64,000 nt of DNA from Salarias fasciatus (lineage: Eukaryota > Chordata > Actinopteri > Blenniiformes > Blenniidae): positions 21,631,431 to 21,695,430 of the forward strand of contig NC_043754.1 of the NCBI RefSeq assembly GCF_902148845.1, given 5' to 3'. The translations under genes and the position numbers were made by a program. The notes beneath the pieces were generated by a model, which saw only the letters and a list, made by a program, of their open reading frames with translations, was not told the DNA's origin and made no database searches. Positions 1 to 11,300 of this stretch are shown here, piece after piece; the first letter of the stretch is position 1, and each line of letters opens with the position of its first letter.

Positions 1-284
1 ATATAAATAAAATTAAGAAAAACTGAATAATAATAATAAGAATAATAAAATGTTTTAAACTGAGCTGATGAGTGTACCTATTGGAAAAGTGTGTAAATGT
101 TCTTTTTTTTTTCATTTCAGTGAAATAATAAAGAAAAAAAAACATTAAAATGAAACCAAGTGAATCTTGTTTTTGTTCTGAGCCGAATGTTCAACTTGCC
201 CCAGATTCAGATTTCTATTTTACTCTTCTCGGTAAATAGAATGTACTATCTTTAGCACATCGTACGGTTTGAACTCCACATGAT

Positions 285-291
<7 letters not shown>

Positions 292-347
<56 letters not shown>
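292..347. repeat. (CA)n microsatellite
   Basis: An uninterrupted run of about 28 CA units. The short open frame that crosses it encodes a Cys-Val ladder and is not a gene. Confidence 0.97.
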
Positions 348-350
<3 letters not shown>

Positions 351-1249
351 TCAAGGACAGTCTGCTGTCGGCTGGTCTGTACGGTGATCCAGTGTGTCTG
401 AAGAGAAAACAGCCGTGACGGATTCTTCCTTCCTGACGCTCTGAATGAATCCAGGTCAGTGTGAAGGACAGACTCTATTCCCGACACCTGAAGGAATCAA
501 TAGGATTAGGTTCTGTAGTTCTTCTCCAGGCTCTCCTGGAAACCCTTGAGCAAATCATCAGGATGTTTCCTCAACTGTAGATTGTTTCAGCTGAAAGTTT
601 TCTGATTAATTCATGAACACAGATGATCTGATCCAAGCGTGTGTGTGTGTGTGTGTATGGTGTGTGTGGAGTATTTAGTGTGTGTGTTTGGAAACCATGT
701 CCGGCCCTTGAAACCCGGACTCGATCTGGATTATTCTCATTGTGAGTTTTTGCAGCTTTTTTCCATCCAGAAGGTGAAATTCACCCCTTGGAGCTGCTGG
801 TGAGCGACTCTCCTCACCGGGTTGTTCTGTCTCGGTCTTCGTGGAGCCGTCTCCCGGCGCGAGACTCAGCGACTCCTTCCTGTGGTTATTTTAGAGCCGT
901 GGTGCTCTCAGGTCTCCGTGCTGCTCTCTGGCGGACTCCACGGATGAAAGAAACCCGGACCCCCCCCCGCCCCTCTGTGTGGCCACAGGCCCTGGAAATG
1001 GACACACCTGGACGGCTCTGAAGGAGGACACCGTCTCTGCTGGCGTTTTGACCTCCAGCTCAAATAATTCAAGTATCTGAGAGCAGCAGAGGCCGCTCAC
1101 TGCACCTGCTCCTGCGGGACGCTGAACAGCAACCAACACCTTCAGAAATGTCACCTTGGACTTCTGCCTTCTCAAACCTGTCTCAATGGAACGTTTCACA
1201 GCTCGGTCACCGACATTCCGTCTCGTTTTGTGGAAACCTTTTACATTTG

Positions 1250-1250
<1 letters not shown>

Positions 1251-1303
<53 letters not shown>
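1251..1303. repeat. (TG)n microsatellite
   Basis: An uninterrupted run of about 26 TG units. Confidence 0.97.
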
Positions 1304-1304
<1 letters not shown>

Positions 1305-1568
1305 AGCAGTTTTTGGGCTGATTTTCCTCACGTAATTGAAGAAAAACATCATGATTTACAAAAACACATGCAGGAAAAATTGGTACTCAGTCTTGAAAAA
1401 AAAAACAAAAAAAAAAAAAACGATGCACCAAATGAGGTGAATTAAATCCTGATTAAACTGCAGAAAGTGACATTTAAGTGCTGGCAGACAGCATTTCCCC
1501 CCGACACCCCGAGAGCTCCAGGACAGAAAACAAAAGGCCTCGTCGAGTGCATAATAAGCAACTTACTG

Positions 1569-2410
1569 TTTATTTATGGTGGATACTGTTCAGGTGACAT
1601 GTGAAGGGGGGGTTCCTGGAGACTGAAAAGAGCGGCTAACTTTCTCCACCAGAGGCCTCCAGTGTGCAAAAGTGACAAAAAGCAGTTTTTAAAGGGCCGT
1701 TGTCTGATGCCAGTCGTGGCTTCGCGTCGACAGAACCACCTTCGGCAAACATTTGGGGAAGAATCGGTCATTGGTTTCAACTAGTTTGCATCCATTGAGA
1801 TGTATGTTTGTCCTTATAACACTATAATCGTACAGTATATACACAATACAAGGTAAAATAACTGCAGGTAATGTTTATACATGCTTATATATTTCTGAAA
1901 AAAAAAACAACCCAAAAACAAAATGAAAGCTTTATACATACAGTAAGGCAGAGAATATATACAGAGCTAATCTATAAGGAATCAGTATCAAACATCTGTC
2001 AAATATTCACACCGCAACAAAACAGAGAATTCAAAACGTTGTATAGTATATACAAAAATACGTATGCAAATGCCCCTAGGAATATCTTAATAGAAAAAAT
2101 AATGGGAATCTCATCAGGAGGACATCACATTATATCTGAAACATGCACTTGCCGCAGAGGGGTTTCAGTCCGGCCACATGTCTACGCGCGTGCGTGTGCG
2201 TGTGTGTGTGTGTGTGTTTTCTTCTTGTTTTTTGAGGGGGAGTAACTGTGAATCACTGAGAAAGAAGCGGTTCTTGGTGCAGGAATACTTGGTCTACTGT
2301 GCTCATGGGTCCTGGTTGTGCGGCCCCCCCCCCCCCTCGGCGGGGGCGGGGGCCTACAGTACAGTCTGGGAATCTCACACCGACCTGAAGCTGGCCGCCC
2401 GCCGCCCCCG
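1569..2410 (-). other. kcnj6: kcnj6 3' UTR with poly(A) signal
   Basis: This follows the kcnj6 stop codon on the minus strand. It contains a C-tract/G-tract pair just after the stop (about 2327-2350) and a (GT)n run at 2186-2217. The first good AATAAA (plus-strand TTTATT) is at 1569-1574. The end point is inferred from that signal only. Confidence 0.5.
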
Positions 2411-5400
2411 CTACACTTTGGACTCGCTCTCTATGTTGGCAATGTCCCCGTTCCTCTCGGTCTGCCGGCTCTTGGCCTGGCTGTCCGGGCTGGTTCTGGT
2501 CTCCTGGCCCTCCTGCTCCGACTCCGGCAGCCCCTGCTGGCTCAGCTTGCTGGCCAGCGACCAGGTGAGGGGCAGGCGCGCGCGGTTGGCCATGTCGGCC
2601 AGCTCTCGGGCGCTGCAGGCGGGCGTGTCGGTCTCGTAGATGTCGTGGAAGCTGTTGTAGTCCACCTCGTAGAAGCCGTCCTCCAGCGTCAGGACGGGCG
2701 TGAAGCGGTAGCCCCACTTGATCTCGCTGCTGACGTACGAGCTCCTCGCCTGGCACGTCATGCCTGCAACACCAGAGCGGCCCGTTAGGACAAGTGGCGG
2801 GACATAATAATCTGAGGTAAACCAGCTGGCTTCCCACCCCGGCTCCTGATGTTCCTGTACTTTCCCAGAAGCCTCCTCACTTTGCTCCTGTATCTCTTTA
2901 ACCACAACCAAACGTGTCTCTTAATCAGTTTGCTGCATGTCTTCCGTCCTGTCTGATATTTCTCGGCGCTCTGCGGCTCAGCTGTCTGCAGGAAACCAAA
3001 GTCTCCTCCAGCAGCCGCTCCAGAAACTCTCCGCTCAGCCGTTATGTAATGTTATAAAACTCATCTCAGCTCCTGTTTTATTTAAGTGTGGAGCGAACCT
3101 CCTCTGCGTGGCTCTAAAATGCCGCATGTGGGGCAGCGGGAACCGTCCCGGGGTCACAGGCTTTCCTTGGCTTCCTTTGTTTCCCTTTTGAAATTCAGTC
3201 GTGACAAAAATAAATAAACGTCGGGTAAAAATATTAAATTCTGGCCGCATGTGTGTCTCAGAAAACATCTGTGCTCATCAGATCACTATTTTCTTTTCCG
3301 AAAGGTAAAAAATGGTAAAATGCCAGCCTAAAGTCTGCCATCAGAGGTCATCCAGAGTGCCTGCCTTGACAGGCCAGAGCTGTTATTCTGTTGGCCGGCT
3401 CTCTGGGTGGAGAGTCTGTTTCAGTCTGTCAGACGACTGAACTCCTCTTCACATCACAGATCGTGCGCGCGGGGCTTCGACAGCACCGCTTTGACCTGAT
3501 TGCTAAACATCGACGTGTGACGTTGCTGCGTGGATGAAGAACGGAGATCCGGGCGTCTTATTAGACCGAGGAGAAGGAAAACCTCCCGAGAAAAGAGAAA
3601 TGTTCTGCCTGCTTCCCCGGGGACGGGGCCAATTGTGCTTGCTCTGTTTACTCGCACTGTTTTTGTGAGGAGAACTCGTTTTAAATGAGTGTCAGGTCAA
3701 CTCATCCACATACTTTTGAGTTGCATTAAATAAAACTTGCCAATTAAAGGAGAGATTGATAGCTGGCATGCACAGGGAGGAGATCCTTCACGCAACAGCA
3801 GCTCTGTGAGTCTTTTAGTTTCTGGAGTTTCAAGTATGCAAATTTCTGCACGGCAACTTTCATTTTTGTTGTTCGTAAATTTCACGCTTCTAAAGTTGTG
3901 CTGAGCGCTGAGGATCAACATTTCCCTCTCAGACGAAGCGTTTTCTGTCTGAATGTGACGGACTGGGGACCTGTTAAGTGTGTCTCTTGCCGTCGGCCAC
4001 AGCTGGATCCTCTCCCGGGTCCCGCGACCTCCAGCAGGCGAGGAGATGGACGGAGCGATGGAGGCATTTTCAAAATGAATCACCTTGTTCCGCAGATTGA
4101 GGCCCTGCAGCCACGCTGCCGCTATGATTAGGTTTATTATAACGTTGTAAATGTAACGGGAACGTTGACAACCTGCCTGAGAGCCTCCAGCGCTCAGCTT
4201 CAGTGTCACCTTTCATGGATTTTTTTTTCTTTTTAAAACAAGAAAAAAGGAGAAGAACTAAAATGTGTTTGGCAGCCCTGCTGTATTGTGTTTCGCCTGT
4301 CAAATCATTCATCTTACCTCTGTTGGTACAAGTGACATGGACAGGCCGAGTGCTGATACCGCAGCCGGCTGAGCGGGGCGGCCGCTGGAAGAACGAGACA
4401 GCATGCTGCCTTTTCCGAGACGTTACAGTGGAGTAAGTGTGTGAGTGTGTGAGGGCTCGTGGGACGAACGTCTATGAGTCACAGCGCGACATCAAAACCT
4501 CTGAGCAGCATCCGCCGGCGCGGTGACTCACCCGTGGCCTCCACCATGCCCTCCAGAATCACCACGATCTCCAGCTCCTCCTTGGCCAGGTGGGCCTGCG
4601 AGATCTCCCAGAAGGGGCTGTGCTGGTTGATCTCGTGGCAGATGATGAGCGGCGAGACCAGGAAGAGCCGGTCGTCCCCCGTGTTGTAGCCCACATTAAT
4701 GTCCGTCTGGTTGAGGGGGATGAACTCCCCCTCCTTGGTCTGCTTGGACTTGATGAGCTTGGCCCGGATGGAGGCCTCCACGATGTGCGAGTTCCGGAGG
4801 TCTCCCACCCTGAACATCAGGCACAGCCGGCCGTCTCTCATGGAGATGACCGCATTGGTGGAAAACACTAGAGTCTCCGCTCGCTTCTTGGGCTGCGAGA
4901 TCTTGACGAACATGCAGCCCACCATGAAGGCGTTGACGATAGATCCCAGCACCGACTGGACCAGAAGCAGAACGATCCCCTCGGGGCATTTGTCCGTGAT
5001 GACTCTGTATCCGTACCCGATGGTGGTCTCCGTCTCGATGGAGAACAGGAACGCCGACACGAACCCGTTGAGGTTGTTGACGCAGGGAGTCCACTGGTTG
5101 TCCGCTATGTGGTCCAGGTCGCCCCGCAGGTAGGCGATGAGCCACCACATGAAGCCGAAGAAGAGCCACGTCACCGTGTACACCAGCACGAAGATGAAGA
5201 GGTTGAACCTCCACTTCAGGTCCACCAGCGTGGTGAAGATGTCCGTCAGGTAGCGGTACGTCTCCCGGACGTTCCCGTGGTGCACGTTGCACTTGCCGTC
5301 CTTCTGGACGTAGCGCTGGATCCTCTTGGCCCGGTCCATTTCCGCCAGCTGCTTGGGCAGGTCCTCCCGGGCCTGCTTCGGCAGCTTGGGCTTCCTGATG

Positions 5401-5429
5401 AGGGCCGGGCTCTCCACATCCTGCTCCAT
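2411..5429 (-). CDS. kcnj6: G protein-gated inward rectifier K+ channel GIRK2 (Kir3.2)
   Basis: Two coding exons, 5429..4532 and 2763..2411, join in frame (1251 nt, 416 aa; human KCNJ6 has 423). The channel passes K+ inward at the plasma membrane when Gbeta-gamma and PIP2 bind, usually as tetramers with other GIRK subunits. The start MEQDVESP matches the internal human MDQDVESP. The core has TM1 (about residues 74-99), the pore with filter TIGYG at 136-140, TM2 (about 151-176) with the GIRK2-type pore-lining Asn in SIVNAF, then the cytoplasmic beta-rich domain. The tail ends in ESKV, a PDZ ligand found in GIRK2c and GIRK3; the N-terminus and the [13 protein letters not shown] end favour GIRK2. 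Donor GTGAGT follows the exon ending at 4532 and acceptor CAG precedes 2763. An upstream acceptor just 5' of 5452 shows that 5' exons exist. Confidence 0.95.
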
Positions 5430-6219
5430 GGGGTTGGTAGGTGGATTCAAGCCTGTCAGTCACAGCAACACAGGCGGAGGTTAGGCAAGACGTGACGACA
5501 GAAAACGTAAATAAATCCTAAATAATCTGTCTTCACAATAAATCAATCAAGCTGAAATGACGGGGCTCAGATGGTTTCTTACAATCCCAGGGTTAGCAGT
5601 TAAATCCCCGTCCCCACCTGTCCGCGAGGCGGCATGTCCCGACATGACGGCCATCTGGCTGCTGGCGAACGTGTCTGATGGAGCGTTTGTCACGCCGGGA
5701 CTCTAACTTACCTCAATCTGAGTCCATTAGTTATCATTCAGGATCAGAAAACACAGCATGGTGCCAGAAAAGCTCAGTTTTCATCAGTTCAGAGGAAACC
5801 AATATGTGCAGTCAGAGTGCTGGCTTCATGCCAAAAGAGTTGAACGAGAAGAAATCAGCCATGCTGGGAATGTTCTGCAGACATCTGCAAAAAAAAAAAT
5901 CATATGCTACTTTTTTAATTTGCTGCAGCAAAATAAAAAAAAAGATGAAACAAGACATGAGCTGCCGGCACTTTGATCCCAGAGGCAGAGAGTCGACAAA
6001 CCTTCTGAAACGCTTCTGCCAGGATAAAAACACAGCTCGGTTAAATGAGGGGCCAAGAGAAAGAACACTGTTATTTGAAAGAATGACAAACAAAAAAGCA
6101 TAAAATCACCAAAAGTAACTACTTAGGTGTTTTGTGTTCATCATCAAGAATGTCTCCTCAGAAAATCTGGGCTGGTTGCTTTAACAGAGAGAAAACACAC
6201 ACTTTCTCCTTCCTGTTTT

Positions 6220-6680
6220 CCGTTTGCCGAAAGGCGCCTTTCCAAACCGGCCCGGCTTCACGCATCGTCTCACGTTGAGCGACGGCTCCACAAACAGAAC
6301 GCGCACGCAGATAATATCACCAACAATGGAACCTCCCACTCGGCCATTGTTCCGAGTCCAGCAGGCAGATCCACCAGCAGTAGTACTAAACGGTGTCGGC
6401 GGCGGCGGAGCGGCCCGGGGAGAAAACGTGTCGCCGCCCACGCCGCCAGCAGCAGCGAGCCGCCGTCACGGCGGCCGGCGCGGTGTGGAGCCAGCGTGTA
6501 ACACTGTGAATGCAGGTTGCGAGGCTCCGTGGGTGCTCGGGGGCTCCTCGGCAGCCACGGCAGGGAAGCCATTCTGCGGCGACGGAGCCCGGTTTCCAGA
6601 GCAACCTGCGGGCGCTCCTGAGCTGGACTCCCAGCAGCTCCGGGCCGCTCGGACCAACAGGGGCCAGCCTCCACCCCTGC
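6220..6680. promoter_or_regulatory. CpG-rich patch upstream of kcnj6 coding exon
   Basis: The stretch is dense in CG dinucleotides and has runs of GGC triplets near 6396-6480, unlike the AT-rich DNA on both sides. It lies about 0.8 kb upstream of the main kcnj6 coding exon, so an alternative promoter or 5' exon is possible. Open frames across it on both strands encode no domain I recognise. Confidence 0.35.
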
Positions 6681-8153
6681 CAGTCATCAAAAGCTCAAAT
6701 AGCACCAATAAAATGAGAGAAAGTGAAATGCTGTGAAAAGTCTAGAGCCGCACCGCATTTAAAGCTTTCTCTTTGTGTTGGGCTCGGTGAGCTAAAGGGT
6801 TAAAAAAATCTGTTTTCGGTCTCTGGCTGTGTAGTTTGGCAGACTCCTGTGCACTTCCTTGGATTACGGCGCCTGTATTTTCTTCTATTATTATCAGACA
6901 GCAGCGGCGGGCGAGCAGAGGGAGCGGGGCGTACCGAGCTAAAGGTCCCCGTCTGAACCCGAAGCAGCCACACCGCCGTTACACAACGATACTATATTTA
7001 CATAACTCTGAAGCATAGAATCACACGGGGGAAAACGTTTCACTTCACCGCTGGAGGGACTACAAACGGAGAGGCATTTCTCCGGAGCGCAGCGAGGGCA
7101 CTGCCAAAACACAGCGATGAAAATACAGCAGAGAGGAGTGATGGGGAGATGGTTTCACTTCAACCGGCACCTTCCCGTCTTACATAAGAGCTGAGAGCTG
7201 GACCATGATGGAGCTGAAGATTTGGGCAATTTATTACACCAGCAGAGCTGCTTCCGTGGCTTTCTTCAGCCTCCCGTTGTCCTCTGTTTGAATTTGACTC
7301 AATTGTAAAAGTTGCTGTGCCGCATCTTCGGTTTTCTCTTTCGTACTTCACTCTTTCACGATGATAAATGTTGAATATTGTAGGTTTTTAAAGCATCTGG
7401 TGTGAACAGTTAGGATGATTTGCTGCCAATAAAAAGAAAATAGAAATGGCTTCAAAAACATTGTGATCAAACTTTGATGAATACATTTCTTTTTCTAACT
7501 GAAAAACGAGATGTGATTTACTGAAAATGACTTCTTTTTAACTTTATGTTACAAAAATGAAAGTGAGTTTTGCGGCAACATGTTGGAAATGAGTTGGTTA
7601 AAAGGTTGGTTAAAAGGTGCAACGCAGAGTTAGGTGATGATTTGCTGCTTTGGGCTGTATGAAGCAACAGGAAGCGCTGCTCAGTGCTGACAAGAAGTGC
7701 AAAAATGTGAAGAAAAGACAAAGTTTAGATGTCCAACTTATGTCAGAGTGTTGTATAATCCCAGTCTGCTCTAGGAAAACATCAAAATTAAAAAGTCTTT
7801 AATATCCTTCAACAGTTTTCTCATATTGTTGCGTTTCATTGCTTTGATAGATTTTTAGGTTCAATTTGTAGGTCCAGTGAAGCACTGAGCTGGTTTCAGT
7901 GTTCGCAGCTTTTCTGCAGATATGAGGTGCAGAAATGTGGAAATATCTGGGAGTTTCAACACTGTTGTGTTATTAAAGAATCTTTCAAGATCCTCCTTTT
8001 CTTTTTAACACTGCTGACTTTTTACGGTGGAAGTTGAGCCGCGCTCGCCGGGCCCGAGCCTCCATCAGTGTTTCCACCACTGGAACAAATGGCCGTGCTG
8101 AAGCCGCTCCGCTCGCCATTCACCGGGGAATATTATGAGCTTGAGCAGCGCCG

Positions 8154-8167
8154 GTTTCCATGGCAAC
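8154..8167. promoter_or_regulatory. Palindromic X-box (RFX-type site)
   Basis: GTTTCCATGGCAAC fits the RFX-family X-box pattern (two inverted half sites around AT) and is nearly self-complementary. It sits in a local GC-rich patch (about 8035-8190). RFX factors drive ciliary and neuronal genes; function here is inferred from the motif alone. Confidence 0.45.
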
Positions 8168-8356
8168 GCACGGCTCGGTCTACCCGGCGCTCACAATATA
8201 GCAGGAATGTAGTGGATGAGGCCGCGGCGTTGGATAACATTTGTCTGTTTCATCTCGTGTCGGCGGAGCCGGGGAAAGAACAATGTGCTGGATCTGCTTT
8301 GTGCGCACAGCTGCCATTCATGTAACATCTGTTTTATTCTCGTTCTGAATAAAGAA

Positions 8357-8358
<2 letters not shown>

Positions 8359-8398
<40 letters not shown>
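8359..8398. repeat. (CA)n microsatellite
   Basis: About 19 CA units, ending in a CG-interrupted copy. Confidence 0.95.
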
Positions 8399-8402
<4 letters not shown>

Positions 8403-9262
8403 ATGATACAGGCCTGTTTACAGGATGTTTGATATGATCGCTCTGAAAGGGGAAGAAACAATAAAATCCAATGTGATGGGAATACTAAAAAAAATCTTAT
8501 TAGCGCCACTGATGCTGTCAGGATGTAATTCTGGAGTGATTTTAAATCAAATGTGTAATAATTACCCATTTATTCCTGCTGCATCATCCAAATCAGGCTC
8601 TCAGGGGCTGATCCTGAACATCCAGCCAGGGAATGATAGTTTTCACTGCTTTTATCAGCTCAAACATCGGATTAACAATACTTAAATGATTTGTAGCTAT
8701 TCAACGTGTAGAGCAAAGTCAGACCTCTGACTGAAAATACCAATAAGTTTTGACACTCTGGAATAAATAATGTTGAATTGATTTGAATTAACTGAGCGAC
8801 CTTGCAAAATGCAAAAATGAAAAGTTTCTCAGTTAAAGAAACACCATTTCTTATTTGTTGAAATATTTTAGAAATGGACTTTATTCGACTAAAAATGTTG
8901 GGAAAGTTGGAATTGATGAGCTTGCTGAATGATTCTGAATTGAAAAATCCGGTTTGGTTCCTGGAAACGATGAGAAATTGTGGGTTCAGAAGAGAAAACG
9001 AGTGTACGAATCGCAGTGAATAAATAACTCTCAGGTGGAAGGCACAGGGTAAAACGGGCCGGCCCGGACTTGAACCCGTGACCCCCGCCAGCCCGTGACC
9101 CCCACTGTCGACCCTCACCTCTCAGGGTTAACAGATCGAAGACGCAGGACGGCGTCCGTCTGAGGCCCGCAGCGCGGCGGGACGGATCCTGAGCTCTGAG
9201 GGAAAGCTGGACAACACGCACCAACACATCAGCTCTCCAGATCCCCAGAGGGAGGGCGGGGG

Positions 9263-9263
<1 letters not shown>

Positions 9264-9292
<29 letters not shown>
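9264..9292. repeat. Poly(G) run, 29 bases
   Basis: An unbroken run of 29 G follows a G-rich lead-in (9250-9263). Runs of G this long are uncommon in vertebrate DNA, readily form quadruplexes and are prone to sequencing error, so the length may be approximate. Confidence 0.9.
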
Positions 9293-9293
<1 letters not shown>

Positions 9294-9613
9294 TGTTAAC
9301 CAGGTAGGGGGACCGTCCAGATGTGTCTGAGCTCAAGCGGAGGCGGCGCGGGGACGCCGGCTATTTATAGAGCGGCGAACAGCTGAGCACAGCCGCCAGA
9401 GACGTCACGTACAAATCATCTTCAGACCCCTCCAGTTCCTTCGAGATGAAAGCGAAGCGTCGATAAAAGAGATCACTGCGAGGCAATTCGTCAAGAAATC
9501 ACTAGAAAGTCATCAGCAGAGACTAATGACTTTATTTATTTATTGATTAATCAACGTTTGAACGGCTGCTCTCCGGAGGGATGAACTCGGGGTCTTTGCA
9601 ATGATCTCTGAAG

Positions 9614-9648
<35 letters not shown>
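9614..9648. repeat. (CA)n microsatellite
   Basis: About 17 uninterrupted CA units. Confidence 0.95.
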
Positions 9649-9649
<1 letters not shown>

Positions 9650-10688
9650 AGAAGCTCGCTATGGCTCCAGTAACACAACGTTACATGAAACGCTGAAAAA
9701 CTGCTGTAAGTGGATCAGAGTCTGACAATAAGCATCAGTCTGGAGCAATCATGTTTTCGCTGTCTGACAGTCACGAACGCTGAAGCTGCTTCTTGAAAAG
9801 GTTTGCAGCAACACGTTTTGGCGGCGGCGCCTCAATCACAGGCGTCCTGCTGCTGAGGGACCTGAGACAACCTTTACCAGAAATACCGTGACGCTGCGGG
9901 AGGCCCAGAGGCAGCAGCTCGGGCTCAAGAAACACAAACGATAGAAAACTACATAAAAAAATGACACTATGAGTTGAGAAATGTGGATTTTTGGAAAAGA
10001 CGGGGAAAAGTTGAAAAGACGTGTGAAACATGACGAAAGGGTCGTCTTGTCTGAGGAGAGAACACGAGACACGGAGCGTACTATTCCCACCGCAATCATG
10101 ACTTTTACTAAAATATATTATCTGAAAAAATATATTTCCTGTCAGAATTTAATGTCCCACAAAATAAATACGCTTCTGAGACGTAAGCAAACTGTTTTTT
10201 ATGAGTTCTGGATTTTTTTTAGAAGCGATAAAATGTTTTTTTCCTTCTATTGATGCAGAAGTGACAGAAGATGTTTTTCACATCCTGGCTGTTGTATCGG
10301 TGACATCCCTGAGACTCACAGCCTTTCCAAATCCATTAAACCACATTCTGAAGTGTAAAACAACCTCAGCTCTGCAGGGAGGCCAAACGTCCACTCCTCC
10401 TGTCGTCTTTAGTTTGAAGAAATCCATAAAAATTTCTTCAGATTGACTCAGGATACTACAGAACTCAGTTGTCTGTGAAATCACCTTCATCTTCATCCTT
10501 GTGTGCGTCTCTGTTTCACTCACAAACACATGGAGACGTCGTGTCAGAGATGCAGGATGTGGACTCGCAAGCAGCGTTGTGTGTGATCTACAAACCAAGC
10601 AGGAGAAAGTGATGTTTTCCTCTAATTAAAGAAAATTGGAAATATTTGTAACGTATAGATTTAGCACGAAAATCATGGAAACAATTAC

Positions 10689-10911
10689 ACGGTAGTCATG
10701 GAAACATAAAGCTTCCTGTGTCGCGATGCATGGTAGTCATGGAAACCTGACGCTTCTTGTATCATAGTGCACGGTAGTCATGGAAACGTGATGCTTCCTC
10801 TGTCGCTGTGCACGGTTGTCATGGAAACGTGATGCTTCCGGTGTCACCGTGCACGGTAGTCATGGAAACGTGATGCTTCCTGTGTTGCAGTGCACGGTAG
10901 TCATGGAAACG
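10689..10911. repeat. 41-bp minisatellite with X-box-like core
   Basis: The core GGTAGTCATGGAAAC recurs at 10691, 10732, 10773, 10814 (GGTTGTC variant), 10855 and 10896, exactly 41 bases apart each time, so there are about 5.4 units. Between cores the units keep a TGATGCTTCCTGTGT-like segment with scattered substitutions. Each core resembles the RFX X-box RYYNYY-AT-RRNRAC. The copy at 10815 matches that pattern fully and the others miss it at one position. Confidence 0.93.
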
Positions 10912-11273
10912 GGCCAGCTGATGGGGGTTGGCGGGGGGCCAGAGCAGTACAAAAAGCGGTGAACACAGCCCAGACCTGGTGCAAGATGTTCCTGATCTGA
11001 AAATAACTTTTCTACAGAGAAAAAAACACCGTTTTTGAAACCGACAACCTGTCACGAAGCACAAATCATTTCTTCATATATTTCACCTCATGTTATGTAA
11101 TCATCTTCAAAAACCATCAGGAATAAACCTGAAAGTTTGGGGAATGAGTTTTTGTTCCCAGTATTGGGAAATGTTCCCTCTTGATCACAGCAGACACTTT
11201 CCTTTGTGAAGTTCAGGTTTTTAAATGTTAGATTCACAAACAACCGACAGAGACTGAAGATGTCTCCAAAAAT

Positions 11274-11300
11274 GGGTTAGGGTCGGAGTTACCCTAACCC
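11274..11300. repeat. Telomere-like inverted repeat
   Basis: GGGTTAGGGT at 11274-11283 is exactly complementary to ACCCTAACCC at 11291-11300, leaving a 7-base loop. The arms consist of the vertebrate telomere hexamer. Confidence 0.85.

Larger units (their letters stand above)
1..1560. other. Intergenic, downstream of kcnj6
   Basis: No gene is supported here. The stretch holds (CA)n and (TG)n microsatellites and A-rich tracts, and it lies 3' of the kcnj6 poly(A) signal at 1569-1574 (AATAAA on the minus strand). The longer open frames are low-complexity readings through the dinucleotide repeats or lack any recognisable domain. Confidence 0.6.

Noticed and set aside
215-487. Open frame with Cys-Val ladder
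   Set aside because: Produced by reading through the (CA)n repeat; no domain or splice context.
2253-2837. Long open frames overlapping the kcnj6 last exon in other frames
   Set aside because: GC-rich shadow frames of a confirmed exon.
6270-6674. 134-codon minus-strand frame in the CpG-rich patch
   Set aside because: Composition follows GC content; no homology recognised and no splice signals that link it to kcnj6.
9061-9120. Possible tRNA T-arm on the minus strand (GGGTTCAAGTCCGGG)
   Set aside because: No acceptor, D or anticodon arm can be built upstream; likely chance in GC-rich sequence.
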